From positions 1 through 20,847 of the IMG/VR virus record IMGVR_UViG_3300043438_001309: a stretch of DNA of 20,847 nucleotides, one strand, 5' to 3'. Below are positions 7,144 to 13,728 of this stretch, piece after piece. The DNA is from a virus. Each line of letters begins with the position of its first letter. The stretch's first letter is position 1. The position numbers and the translations under genes were made by a program. The notes under the pieces were generated by a model. That model did not search any database. It saw only the letters and a list, made by a program, of their open reading frames with translations, and was not told the origin of the DNA.

Positions 7144-9060
7144 TTAAAAGGGCTCTGTTGAATATTCAGTACCATCTAAATTAAATAGCTGAAATCCAGT
7201 AGAAAAAGTTGGAGCAATTTTATATTGAATAGCTGCAATAGCTTGACTCAACATTTTCTTAGACTTAAAAGGAATAGAAAGTGGATCTGTATCATCATAT
7301 TCTTTATCAAAACATTTGATACATATTTCGTTAACCTTAAGAAGTACTTCGGTGTTATCAATCTTGTTGTCAAAAGGTTTAGAAACCCAAGGAATTATTG
7401 CTGCTTGAGCGTGAGAAGACCAATGTCCAGCTGAACAGTAGCTATAATTTTTAGCACAAGAAAGGCAAAGATAGGATTGATGGATTAACCAATTCTCATA
7501 CGGAACTTCGTCTTGAGTAAATATAAGATCAACATTATTAGCAGTATCTAAAATCACATTTTTAACTGGAACAGAATAATGGGCAAGTTGAGGTACGTCT
7601 TTAATTAACTCAGTTTCACAACCCATGCAAGAAGTAACATAGCCACCATAGAAAGGATTACCTCCTAAAATGGAAGTTGGTTCTAGCTCTAATTGTTTTG
7701 CAACGGTGTTCGAGAAACATTCAGTACAAAAATGTAAAGTATCTAATTCATCTCCTGGAAGATCAATAGAATAAAATGGATATGATTTAGTACTTCCGCT
7801 AGGAACCCAATGCAAACAATCACAAGAAGGACAATTTTCTGTTTTAGCATGAGTTGAATCAATCCAAATTCCAGATGATTCTATATAAACACAATTATCA
7901 TCATTGGAATGTAAGTATTCTTCTGTATTTTCACAGTAAATCCAATACTCTTGGAAACATCCTTGACACCAGTATGATCCATCTGGAGCAGAAAACTTTT
8001 CTTCATCATCAAGATCATAAAGTTCTTCGCAAGATGGACAAGTAAAATTATTATCTTCTTGATTGAACAAAGAAGGTTGAATAAATGTTTCTGATATTTT
8101 AACTTTATTTGAAGAAGCAGCGTCAAACTGATCCATTTTCTGAGGTTCAGTTTTAGCAGAGTTATGGGCTTGTGCAAATATGTCAAAGACTTGACTAACA
8201 GGAATGCTTATATCAGAACGAGCAAAAGCATTTACCAATTTAGGATGTTGAGTGTCATTGTAATAAGAATTATAATTACCAAGCAAAGCCATTGCAAAAG
8301 TTAAAGGTTGACCATCATCATAATGCTTTTCTTGGTTATCCATATCTTTAACTAAAATAGGTATCCAAAGATCTTCATTTAAAGTCCAGTCAAATCCTTC
8401 TTCTTGAGATTTATCTTGCCAAAGAGTAGGATTCCAAAGATGTTCAGGTTTATTGTGATCACGATAAAAACGAGGACCATCAGTCTCTGACATATTGGCA
8501 TCATTATAGGCTTCAATGCCTGAACAACGTTGTATTAACTTGTTAACTTTATCATTAAAAGAAAGGTTAGTCCAATCCTCGTTGTGGTACAAGCACTGCC
8601 ATCCTACACCGTTACCCCTATAACCTTTACAGTTAGTGTTAGGAAGATTGACGTGATACAATGGTTGATCTGGATGACTAATTGGATATGGGCTATAAAA
8701 CATTCTAGCACCATACAAGTTACCGTCTAAAAGATCTGCTATCCAAATACGATAAGGCTGAGCAAGTAAATAAGCCTTAGCCTTTGGGTCTCCTTCATTA
8801 GCACCCCAGTTAATATAGGCAAGTGCAGGAGCATGTTGAAAAGCTATTTGAGTATGCCGTCCTGCAGAACGGATTGCTAAAGTACCAGTTCCGTTTAAGG
8901 GTAAAAGGCCGGTATCAAATAATGCTTGATTAGAAACGTTACGATAATAAGAAGTTATATCTTTATCTGTAACATGGTCCAAGTTAAAAGACTTAACAGT
9001 AGAACGAACAAGAATGTTTCCGTCTTGTTTTTCAATAGAATACTTAATATTATTAGTCAT
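7144..9060 (-). CDS. Candidate E2-like domain fused to a CxxC zinc array, 638 residues
   Basis: The frame is open from TTG 9075, but ATG at 9058-9060 is preferred because it overlaps the upstream stop as ATGACTAA and has GAAGAAGA upstream. The N-terminal half (about 50-200) has the pattern I associate with PRTRC protein B/Prok-E2_D: a GTGTLAIRSAGRHTQIAF segment, an aromatic/Pro stretch, then PLYHVNLPNTNCKGY and a Cys at about 156 in GWQCLYHNEDW, where the E2-like Cys would sit. Residues 341-583 hold about 18 Cys, mostly in CxxC pairs (341/344, 365/368, 410/413, 445/448, 478/481, 532/535, 580/583), consistent with several treble-clef or RING-like zinc sites. The order E2-like, JAB, ThiF, Ubl matches known ubiquitin-like operons. 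The E2 call is an inference from remote similarity; the zinc array is directly visible. Confidence 0.65.
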   Translation of the reverse strand: MTNNIKYSIEKQDGNILVRSTVKSFNLDHVTDKDITSYYRNVSNQALFDTGLLPLNGTGTLAIRSAGRHTQIAFQHAPALAYINWGANEGDPKAKAYLLAQPYRIWIADLLDGNLYGARMFYSPYPISHPDQPLYHVNLPNTNCKGYRGNGVGWQCLYHNEDWTNLSFNDKVNKLIQRCSGIEAYNDANMSETDGPRFYRDHNKPEHLWNPTLWQDKSQEEGFDWTLNEDLWIPILVKDMDNQEKHYDDGQPLTFAMALLGNYNSYYNDTQHPKLVNAFARSDISIPVSQVFDIFAQAHNSAKTEPQKMDQFDAASSNKVKISETFIQPSLFNQEDNNFTCPSCEELYDLDDEEKFSAPDGSYWCQGCFQEYWIYCENTEEYLHSNDDNCVYIESSGIWIDSTHAKTENCPSCDCLHWVPSGSTKSYPFYSIDLPGDELDTLHFCTECFSNTVAKQLELEPTSILGGNPFYGGYVTSCMGCETELIKDVPQLAHYSVPVKNVILDTANNVDLIFTQDEVPYENWLIHQSYLCLSCAKNYSYCSAGHWSSHAQAAIIPWVSKPFDNKIDNTEVLLKVNEICIKCFDKEYDDTDPLSIPFKSKKMLSQAIAAIQYKIAPTFSTGFQLFNLDGTEYSTEPF

Positions 9061-9454
9061 AATTATCTTCTTCAAAAATAGATGTAAGATCTTTTTCTAT
9101 CTCATCACTGAAATCACCAAAAGTCCAAGCGAACCATTCTGGATCTTTTTGTGCGGTATCAATGATAGATAAGCGAGATTTCAAATTGTCTTGAACTTCA
9201 ATAAGATCAGCAATTCTATCAATTCCTTTAGCAAGTTTCTTCAGCTCTTTTTTATTATGAGTAGATTGGAGTACCAGCCTAATCATAGGCATGCCGTCAA
9301 TAGTTACTTTATTGATAATATTTTCAATTCGATCTGTGATAGAATCGAACTGATCTTGAAGTTCTTTCTTAACAGAAGTTGCAACGTTGAGGGAAAAAGT
9401 AAACTTACTTAAAGGCTTGCTTTCTTCAGGTAGCTTTTCTGGATATTTAGACAT
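9053..9454 (-). CDS. Helical 133-residue protein upstream of the Ubl cassette
   Basis: No family recognised. The sequence is Lys/Glu/Asp/Ile-rich and should be largely alpha-helical, with coiled-coil potential over residues 25-100 and an acidic C-terminus. It has no Cys and no membrane segment. ATG 9452-9454 overlaps the upstream stop as TAATG with an AGGGG Shine-Dalgarno just before it. Its own stop overlaps the start of the E2-like/zinc gene. This coupling makes it a possible first member of the ubiquitin-like operon, but nothing in the sequence shows a function. Confidence 0.7.
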   Translation of the reverse strand: MSKYPEKLPEESKPLSKFTFSLNVATSVKKELQDQFDSITDRIENIINKVTIDGMPMIRLVLQSTHNKKELKKLAKGIDRIADLIEVQDNLKSRLSIIDTAQKDPEWFAWTFGDFSDEIEKDLTSIFEEDNYD

Positions 9455-9669
9455 TAAATCCCCTTAGTGAATTTATAAGATTTTAGTAATGTTTTGAGCT
9501 CTATGGAAGATACCCAAACAGTTACTAAACCAACACTTATCTTAGTCATTAATTTGACTAATTGTGTTTCTGTAAAAGATAATTTAGTTCCTATTGAATG
9601 AACATCAAAATAGGACTCTTCAAAGAACGTATTAATTTTATCGTGTAAAACTTGCTTATCTGTTGTCAT
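9454..9669 (-). CDS. Small unknown protein, 71 residues
   Basis: The frame reaches TTG 9684, but ATG 9667-9669 has an AGGA Shine-Dalgarno 6-7 nt upstream and is preferred. The product is helical; residues 44-56 (KISVGLVTVWVSS) are hydrophobic but short for a transmembrane helix. There are no Cys. No family is recognised. It overlaps the next gene by 1 nt (TAATG) and follows the metalloprotease gene after a 37-nt gap in which I see nothing. Confidence 0.6.
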   Translation of the reverse strand: MTTDKQVLHDKINTFFEESYFDVHSIGTKLSFTETQLVKLMTKISVGLVTVWVSSIELKTLLKSYKFTKGI

Positions 9670-9706
9670 GATTTTCCTGTTCAATGTATGATTTTGATTT
9701 TTTTGA

Positions 9707-10144
9707 TTATATAGAAAATTTCTTTGCTTTACGATATCTTACACCGTCGGAACCAAAAATGTTAAAAAAGAGTTCTAAAAACAAAATGGTAAACAACGAA
9801 GTAAAAGAGAATATATTAAGAAAATAATTATGTAACATTATATTTAAAATAAAAGAAACAGAAAATAATATACCAGCTATAGCAACAGAAGCTTTGTGTT
9901 GAGGATCTAGATTTTTGACTCTAGTAAAACCTATAGCTAAAAAAGGTAAAGGTATGAAAATAGGATAAGATGGATCAGCATTAAAATATTTAGAAATAAT
10001 ATAATGACCCATTTCATGAACAAATAAAAATAGTGTCAATAAAAATACTATTGGGCTATGAACAATACTGTAGTTAATAGCAGCTAAAGCCATGATACTA
10101 CAAGAACTAATCATAAAAGATTTTGCTTTTTTGCTAATCTTCAA
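9707..10144 (-). CDS. Site-2-protease-like M50 membrane metalloprotease, 145 residues
   Basis: A compact integral membrane protease with HEMGH at residues 43-47 inside a hydrophobic segment and a second metal-binding region FFNIFGSDGVR, with Asn128 and Asp133 in the positions of the usual N-x-x-P-x-x-x-L-D-G motif. Hydrophobic segments lie at about 12-30, 31-50, 60-72, 86-102 and 108-130. Family members cut transmembrane helices of substrate proteins, often anti-sigma factors or signal peptides. At 145 residues it is close to the minimal core and lacks PDZ or CBS domains. The start is TTG at 10142-10144, overlapping the upstream gene by 11 nt; Met11 is an alternative. The Pro of the second motif is replaced by Gly, so activity is probable but not certain. 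Confidence 0.85.
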   Translation of the reverse strand: MKISKKAKSFMISSCSIMALAAINYSIVHSPIVFLLTLFLFVHEMGHYIISKYFNADPSYPIFIPLPFLAIGFTRVKNLDPQHKASVAIAGILFSVSFILNIMLHNYFLNIFSFTSLFTILFLELFFNIFGSDGVRYRKAKKFSI

Positions 10145-10895
10145 TATCGTCTTCTTCTACTTTAATATTTACAAACTTTTTAATTGTTTCAGAGAGAACT
10201 TCTGAAAGAATATTTTTAAGTTCTTCATCTTTAATGATCGAAGTATTAAACAAATTACTAGAAAAAGAATCATAATCGACTGGAAGCTTATGCTGAGAAT
10301 CGTCTTCATCATCTAAGTCTGCTTCAAATGGAAGAGAAAGATATTGAGCTAAAGATTTATATACAGAATATGTTTCTATAATATTAAATTGATTAACATT
10401 ATAAAAAGAACCAAAGTATGTAGCAATGAATCTTTCATCTAAAGAAAGATTTAGCCTGCTAGAAACAGCTGCAATCTTTTGAGGATTATCAACAATTTGA
10501 CGAACAAATATATTGATTATCCGACGTCTTAAAAGTTGAGATTGAGCATCGAAATATCTTTCATAATAAACAAAATCTTTAGCTTTTCCTTCTTGTTGAT
10601 CTATGAAATAAGTGTGTAAAGCTTTTTGAAAGCATTCGTTAGATTTGTGCTTAACCCAACTAGTAGCAGAAGAATAAAAAGTAAGAATTAGATGAGCTGT
10701 AGGAGAAGAGTTGTCTTCATCATCATCTCCTATTAAGGTGTCTATTACATCTTTAAAACTAGAAGAAGAAAGAGAATCAGATTCTTCTTTAGTTTCAGTA
10801 AAAGATGATTTGTTAGTAGGTCTTGCATCTGAAAGATTTTTAGAATCATCAAAGATATCATCATCATTTTCAGATTCAAAAGAATAGTTATACAT
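10134..10895 (-). CDS. Acidic helical protein, 253 residues
   Basis: No family recognised. Residues 1-65 are Asp/Glu/Ser-rich and probably disordered, with acidic runs at 11-16 and 57-61. Residues 65-190 look like a helical domain containing a basic LLRRRIINIFVRQIV segment. Residues 193-205 are again acidic, followed by a helical C-terminus ending in an acidic tail. There is no membrane helix and only one Cys. It lies between WhiB and the S2P protease, overlapping the latter by 11 nt. The acid-basic-acid layout would fit a regulator or a protease target, but this is speculation. ATG 10895 follows a TGGAGA Shine-Dalgarno. Confidence 0.7.
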   Translation of the reverse strand: MYNYSFESENDDDIFDDSKNLSDARPTNKSSFTETKEESDSLSSSSFKDVIDTLIGDDDEDNSSPTAHLILTFYSSATSWVKHKSNECFQKALHTYFIDQQEGKAKDFVYYERYFDAQSQLLRRRIINIFVRQIVDNPQKIAAVSSRLNLSLDERFIATYFGSFYNVNQFNIIETYSVYKSLAQYLSLPFEADLDDEDDSQHKLPVDYDSFSSNLFNTSIIKDEELKNILSEVLSETIKKFVNIKVEEDDIED

Positions 10896-10918
10896 ATAGT
10901 CTCCAATAATGGGGATAG

Positions 10919-11320
10919 TTATTGTTTTTTGCGGGATGAATTTATAGAAATTGAAACTTTTATACCAGTAGAATCAACTTCGTCATAAATTCTTTTAGCA
11001 GATTCTAAAGTAAAATTAGTCAAATTATTACCTAGATAAAGAGTAATTATTTTATTTCTAGCTTCTTGAGTAAATCCACCCCAAATGCCATGGTATTGAT
11101 ACATGATTGCATTATACAAGCAATCTGATTTAACAGGACAAGAATGACAAATTGATAAAGCTTTGCGAGCTTCTAAAGATTTATGAGGAGAAAAAAACCA
11201 AGAAGTATCTACTTCTTTTTTGTTACAAGAAGCTTTTAATCGCCAACCATTTTCAGAGGCAGAAATCATATTAAAATCTTCTAATTTTTTATAACCAGTT
11301 GGTTTTCTAGTTCCCGCCAC
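10919..11320 (-). CDS. WhiB-family Fe-S transcriptional regulator, 133 residues
   Basis: The four cluster-binding Cys are present at 32, 58, 61 and 67 in the C-x25-C-x2-C-x5-C pattern typical of WhiB proteins, followed by the signature turn GIWGG at 78-82. WhiB proteins bind a 4Fe-4S cluster and the principal sigma factor region 4 to alter promoter choice. They are restricted to actinobacteria and their phages, which is strong evidence for the host phylum. The C-terminal tail (95-133) is longer than the core and Ser/Lys-rich, probably the DNA-contacting part. GTG at 11318-11320 is chosen for its GGAG Shine-Dalgarno at good spacing; it overlaps the upstream gene by 14 nt. It lies in the operon headed by the promoter at 11771-11799. 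Confidence 0.92.
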   Translation of the reverse strand: MAGTRKPTGYKKLEDFNMISASENGWRLKASCNKKEVDTSWFFSPHKSLEARKALSICHSCPVKSDCLYNAIMYQYHGIWGGFTQEARNKIITLYLGNNLTNFTLESAKRIYDEVDSTGIKVSISINSSRKKQ

Positions 11321-11591
11321 TAATAACTCCGTCTTTTATATTTTGAATTGATGAATTAATTTTTAAGTTTAATGATTCTATAATAGATGAAATTTCTTCA
11401 AGAGCATCCAGTGTTGATTGAGTATCTTTGTTTTGGATGTACTCAATGCAAGAAGCAAGATTTATTAATATTTGTTTTGGTATCCAAGTAATTTCAAGTA
11501 TACCAGAAATCATATTAGTATATTGATCAATGGATTTATTGTAATCAATGATCACTTCGTTGACGATGTCGTCAATCGGGTTTAAGTTCAT
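11307..11591 (-). CDS. Helical 94-residue protein upstream of WhiB
   Basis: No family recognised. It is Ile/Asn/Ser/Glu-rich and almost certainly all helical, with one Cys (about residue 48) and no clear membrane segment. ATG 11589-11591 follows the tRNA-Ile 3' end by 18 nt with a GAAAG Shine-Dalgarno in between. Its end overlaps the GTG start of WhiB by 14 nt, so the two are translationally coupled. A partner of the regulator is possible but not shown. Confidence 0.65.
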   Translation of the reverse strand: MNLNPIDDIVNEVIIDYNKSIDQYTNMISGILEITWIPKQILINLASCIEYIQNKDTQSTLDALEEISSIIESLNLKINSSIQNIKDGVISGGN

Positions 11592-11609
11592 AAGAATCTT
11601 TCTATGTAG

Positions 11610-11683
11610 TACCGAGTACAGGAATTGAACCTGTTCAGGAAACTTATAAGGTTTCTTCCGTCATACCGTTCGGACCACTCGGC
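11610..11683 (-). tRNA. tRNA-Ile (anticodon UAU)
   Basis: A complete cloverleaf: acceptor GCCGAGT/ACTCGGT, D-stem TCCG/CGGA with GG in the loop, anticodon stem GAAAC/GTTTC with loop CTTATAA (anticodon TAT), 4-nt variable loop, T-stem ACAGG/CCTGT with loop TTCAATT, and discriminator A. CCA is not encoded. Position 8 is G instead of the near-universal U, which is unusual. It would read AUA, a frequent codon in these AT-rich genes. Confidence 0.85.
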
Positions 11684-11708
11684 TTGCAGTATTGTCTACT
11701 ACAAGCCG
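11680..11708 (-). promoter_or_regulatory. 12-bp leader hairpin overlapping the 5' end of tRNA-Ile
   Basis: On the minus strand CGGCTTG, T, AGTA, a 5-nt loop GACAA, TACT, G, CAAGCCG form 12 continuous pairs including one U-G. The last four bases are the first four of tRNA-Ile, so hairpin and acceptor stem compete. It may guide or delay 5' processing. Confidence 0.55.
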
Positions 11709-11770
11709 CGTATTCGAAAATCTAAAATCATATTGAGTTCTCTTTAGAAAGTTGTTCTTTGAATAACTAC

Positions 11771-11799
11771 AGTATAGCAATTATCTTTTTGAATAGCAA
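11771..11799 (-). promoter_or_regulatory. Sigma-70-type promoter for tRNA-Ile/WhiB unit
   Basis: On the minus strand TTGCTA (11794-11799) is separated by 17 nt from TATACT (11771-11776), which is preceded by TGC, an extended -10. It lies in the gene-free interval after the 84/76-residue gene and about 90 nt before tRNA-Ile. The -10 matches the consensus at five of six bases, the -35 at four of six. Confidence 0.6.
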
Positions 11800-11808
11800 A
11801 TGGTGTTG

Positions 11809-12039
11809 TTAATCTTCTTCATCATATTGCTCTTGTTTTGGTTTGAATGAATCTCTGCTATAATATCTGACTTTAAGCCAAGGATTATAATTTTTGTAGA
11901 GTCCAGCCATAGTATTTTTATATAAAACTAAAGCGTCTATATGATCAGAGACTTTAATTTTTTCATAATACTTTTCTAAAACTTTCATTCTCATTGAGAT
12001 AGGAGGATGTTTAATGTTTTGTCTATTAGCAAAAGACAT
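11809..12039 (-). CDS. Small basic protein, 76 residues
   Basis: The frame is open to GTG 12063, but ATG 12037-12039 starts just after the upstream stop and has AGGA about 10 nt upstream, so 76 residues is preferred. It is rich in Lys, Arg, Tyr and Met, with a basic N-terminal part and an acidic EQYDEED end. No Cys, no membrane helix, no family recognised. It ends its transcription unit; the following interval carries the promoter for the WhiB operon. Confidence 0.6.
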   Translation of the reverse strand: MSFANRQNIKHPPISMRMKVLEKYYEKIKVSDHIDALVLYKNTMAGLYKNYNPWLKVRYYSRDSFKPKQEQYDEED

Positions 12040-12040
12040 T

Positions 12041-12523
12041 TTAGCAAATCCTAAATCCACCACAGTTTTGTAAAAACTGTTGGAACTCTACAACAAGATC
12101 ATAGTCCATATGGTAATGAGTTGCAAAGCTAGATACTTTTAAAGTACCTTCGCAAGCATTACATTGTTTAGTAACAGATTGTTCTTGGCCATTTGCGTCA
12201 GCTTCTTTCCAAACACGAACGCCTAAACCATCACAATACTTACAGTCTTCTAATGGAAGAGAATCCATGTGAGCTTTGTATTGCTCAATGTAAGCTTTTA
12301 TAGTTCCATCTTCTAAATCTTTAGCTAAAAGTTTAGCAAGTGTTATAGAATACTTAGCATTTAAACCTGATCCAGAATTATCGTGAGGACTTTCACATTT
12401 AGAACAAATACTAGGATGAAGCTTTTCAAGGCAATCCCATAGAGGATGCCAATACCATACATTAGCACGGAAGTATTCGCCTTGTTCGTTTTTTGGCTTA
12501 ATGCCAAAAACATCCATTCCCAT
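12041..12523 (-). CDS. Phage-type conserved protein with DnaJ-like zinc motifs, 160 residues
   Basis: The N-terminus MGMDVFGIKPKNEQGEYFR followed by N-x-W-x-W-x-PLW is a pattern I recognise from conserved hypothetical proteins of phages and environmental bacteria; its function is not established. Cys pairs lie at 40/43, 94/97, 121/124 and a last pair at 154/160. The segments CKYCDGLG (94-101) and CNACEG (121-126) resemble half of a DnaJ-type C-x2-C-x-G-x-G zinc module, which suggests zinc binding and perhaps peptide binding. No membrane segment. ATG 12523 is preceded by AAGGA. The next gene starts 1 nt after its stop. Confidence 0.8.
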   Translation of the reverse strand: MGMDVFGIKPKNEQGEYFRANVWYWHPLWDCLEKLHPSICSKCESPHDNSGSGLNAKYSITLAKLLAKDLEDGTIKAYIEQYKAHMDSLPLEDCKYCDGLGVRVWKEADANGQEQSVTKQCNACEGTLKVSSFATHYHMDYDLVVEFQQFLQNCGGFRIC

Positions 12524-12532
12524 AATTAATCC

Positions 12533-12709
12533 TTAAATAGCTTTAGATGCAGGTAAACTATAACGTTCATGAGTAGAACAGTAAGTTGTAGGATTATACT
12601 TTGAAAGACGAACTTTGCAGTCTTCATGCTGGCATTGTCTAGATGTATCGGGATGATAGACTTTAGAAGGTCGATCTATTCTAGCAGTAGCGTTGATTCT
12701 ATTAGTCAT
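12533..12709 (-). CDS. Mini zinc-finger protein, 58 residues
   Basis: Translated by hand. The central motif C26-x4-C31-x12-C44-x2-H47 with KVRLSKYNPTTYCSTHE is a small Cys3His zinc-binding motif that I recognise from actinobacterial and actinophage mini-proteins (pattern C-x4-C-x-x-x-LS-x-YNP-x-x-x-C-x-x-H). Flanking segments are basic and probably disordered. A nucleic-acid-binding or adaptor role is the usual guess; no function is established. ATG 12707-12709 overlaps the upstream stop as ATGA. TAA lies at 12533-12535, 9 nt before the next gene. Confidence 0.8.
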   Translation of the reverse strand: MTNRINATARIDRPSKVYHPDTSRQCQHEDCKVRLSKYNPTTYCSTHERYSLPASKAI

Positions 12710-12957
12710 ACAGTATAAACATCTCCATTAGAATCTATTTTAATATCTTCATATGGAGCAGCTATGCGACGATAAAGTTCTAGCTTTGCGCATTCTAATG
12801 CACCAATAGCTTCATTAATCACGGCGTATGACTTACCTTTTTGATTAATAAAATTATTAATTAAAGTACTAATATAATAGTTTAATTCGCCGGCATTTGA
12901 AATTGATTCAGGTTCTAACAATATAGAAGAACGAAGTTCAGGTTGAATGTAGGGCAT
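12706..12957 (-). CDS. Unknown 83-residue protein
   Basis: The frame extends to 13020, but that extension lies inside the preceding small gene. ATG 12955-12957 follows that gene's stop by 1 nt and has CAGGAT at suitable spacing, so 83 residues is preferred. The protein looks helical over residues 20-65 (Asn/Ile/Leu-rich) and ends in a short Asp-rich strand. One Cys. No family recognised. Its stop overlaps the next ATG as ATGA. Confidence 0.65.
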   Translation of the reverse strand: MPYIQPELRSSILLEPESISNAGELNYYISTLINNFINQKGKSYAVINEAIGALECAKLELYRRIAAPYEDIKIDSNGDVYTV

Positions 12958-12958
12958 G

Positions 12959-13114
12959 TTATTTATCCTGTTCAGGGTAATACCAGTTTTTGGTAGGGGC
13001 GTATGCAATTCGAGAAGCAACGTAAAATATAAATATTGCTACAAACTGCATAACTATAGACTCGGTTAATCCAATATAGATTAACCAGATATAGGTAAAT
13101 AAAAGATTTATCAT
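12959..13114 (-). CDS. Single-pass membrane micro-protein, 51 residues
   Basis: Translated by hand from ATG 13112-13114 to TAA 12959-12961. Residues 3-33 are strongly hydrophobic and could form one long or two short transmembrane helices; the last 16 residues are polar and Tyr/Pro-rich. No Cys, no family recognised. The start lies 2 nt after the 3' end of tRNA-Met, and its only plausible Shine-Dalgarno (AGAGG, 7 nt upstream) is inside the acceptor/T-arm of that tRNA. The next gene begins 1 nt after its stop. Confidence 0.65.
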   Translation of the reverse strand: MINLLFTYIWLIYIGLTESIVMQFVAIFIFYVASRIAYAPTKNWYYPEQDK

Positions 13115-13116
13115 AG

Positions 13117-13190
13117 TGGGCCCTCTGGGGCTCGAACCCAGGACACACGGATTATGAGTCCGATGCTCTAACCGACTGAGCTAAGGGCCC
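13117..13190 (-). tRNA. tRNA-Met (anticodon CAU)
   Basis: A full cloverleaf: acceptor GGGCCCT/AGGGCCC, anticodon stem TCGGA/TCCGT with loop CTCATAA, T-arm CTGGG-TTCGAGC-CCCAG, discriminator A, no encoded CCA. It looks like an elongator tRNA-Met, not an initiator, since the acceptor begins with a paired G-C. A lysidine-modified tRNA-Ile2 cannot be excluded. Confidence 0.93.
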
Positions 13191-13205
13191 GTAGGACAGT
13201 TGTGA

Positions 13206-13230
13206 CCACCTGATCTGGGGAGGCAGGTGG
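13206..13230 (-). other. Hairpin 5' of tRNA-Met
   Basis: A perfect 7-bp inverted repeat CCACCTG/CAGGTGG (13206-13212, 13224-13230, 11-nt loop) lies 15 nt upstream of the tRNA in the 129-nt gap after the cold-shock gene. No coding frame is evident in the gap. A weaker CCCC/GGGG repeat near 13277-13292 could be a csp terminator remnant. Confidence 0.45.
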
Positions 13231-13319
13231 ATTGGTATATTCACTTTGTGGACGGGCTAGTCGTAAACGAATAGAACCCCGTAGCAATGGGGACTGTAAG
13301 CTCCCAAAGTAATACTCTA

Positions 13320-13520
13320 TTAGAGTGGACGGACGTTTTTAGCTTCCATGCCTTTTTGGCCTTGGCCAACTTCAAACTCTACTTCTTGACCAGTTGCAAG
13401 AGAACGGCGACCTGATCCTTCAATGTTAGAGAAGTGAACGAAAAGATCGTCACCGTTTTCACGAGAAATAAAGCCGAAGCCTTTTTCATCATTGAAGAAT
13501 TTTACTGTTCCTATATTCAT
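13320..13520 (-). CDS. Cold-shock-domain protein, 66 residues
   Basis: A full-length CspA-family protein: [18 protein letters not shown] contains RNP1 (KGFGFI at about 13-18) and DDLFVHF at about 24-30 is RNP2. The length equals that of the normal single-domain family. These OB-fold proteins bind single-stranded RNA or DNA and melt RNA secondary structure. AGGAA precedes ATG 13520. The gene is G+C-richer than its neighbours, which may reflect conservation or acquisition from a host. Its place next to tRNAs and structured RNA suggests a role in phage RNA metabolism, but that is an inference. Confidence 0.95.
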   Translation of the reverse strand: MNIGTVKFFNDEKGFGFISRENGDDLFVHFSNIEGSGRRSLATGQEVEFEVGQGQKGMEAKNVRPL

Positions 13521-13554
13521 TATTATTCCTTAATATTTGTTTTTGATTTTAATT

Positions 13555-13728
13555 TTAATTGATAGTAGTAGAGTTAGATGGTGTTGATTGTTCGTTGATC
13601 AAAAGATACAAACGAATATCCAACAATAAATCTGTCATCTCAGAAGTAGAAACTAACTGTTGACCAGATATATCTTTAATAGCCTGATCTACAAGTTGAA
13701 CTGCACTTTTATTTGGGTCTAGTGACAT
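13555..13728 (-). CDS. Small helical protein, 57 residues
   Basis: Translated by hand from ATG 13726-13728 to TAA 13555-13557. Residues 7-45 should form two helices (DQAIKDI and TDLLLDIRLYLLI), followed by a Ser/Thr/Asn tail. No Cys, no family recognised. The start overlaps the upstream stop as TAATG and has GGAG 7 nt upstream, which supports translation. The cold-shock gene follows 34 nt later. Confidence 0.65.
   Translation of the reverse strand: MSLDPNKSAVQLVDQAIKDISGQQLVSTSEMTDLLLDIRLYLLINEQSTPSNSTTIN

Noticed and set aside
12958-13020. N-terminal extension of the 83-residue protein
   Set aside because: It overlaps the 51-residue membrane gene out of frame, and the internal ATG has the better ribosome site.
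13191-13319. A fifth tRNA in the gap before tRNA-Met
   Set aside because: A GGTTC-like segment is present, but T-stem and acceptor pairing fail.
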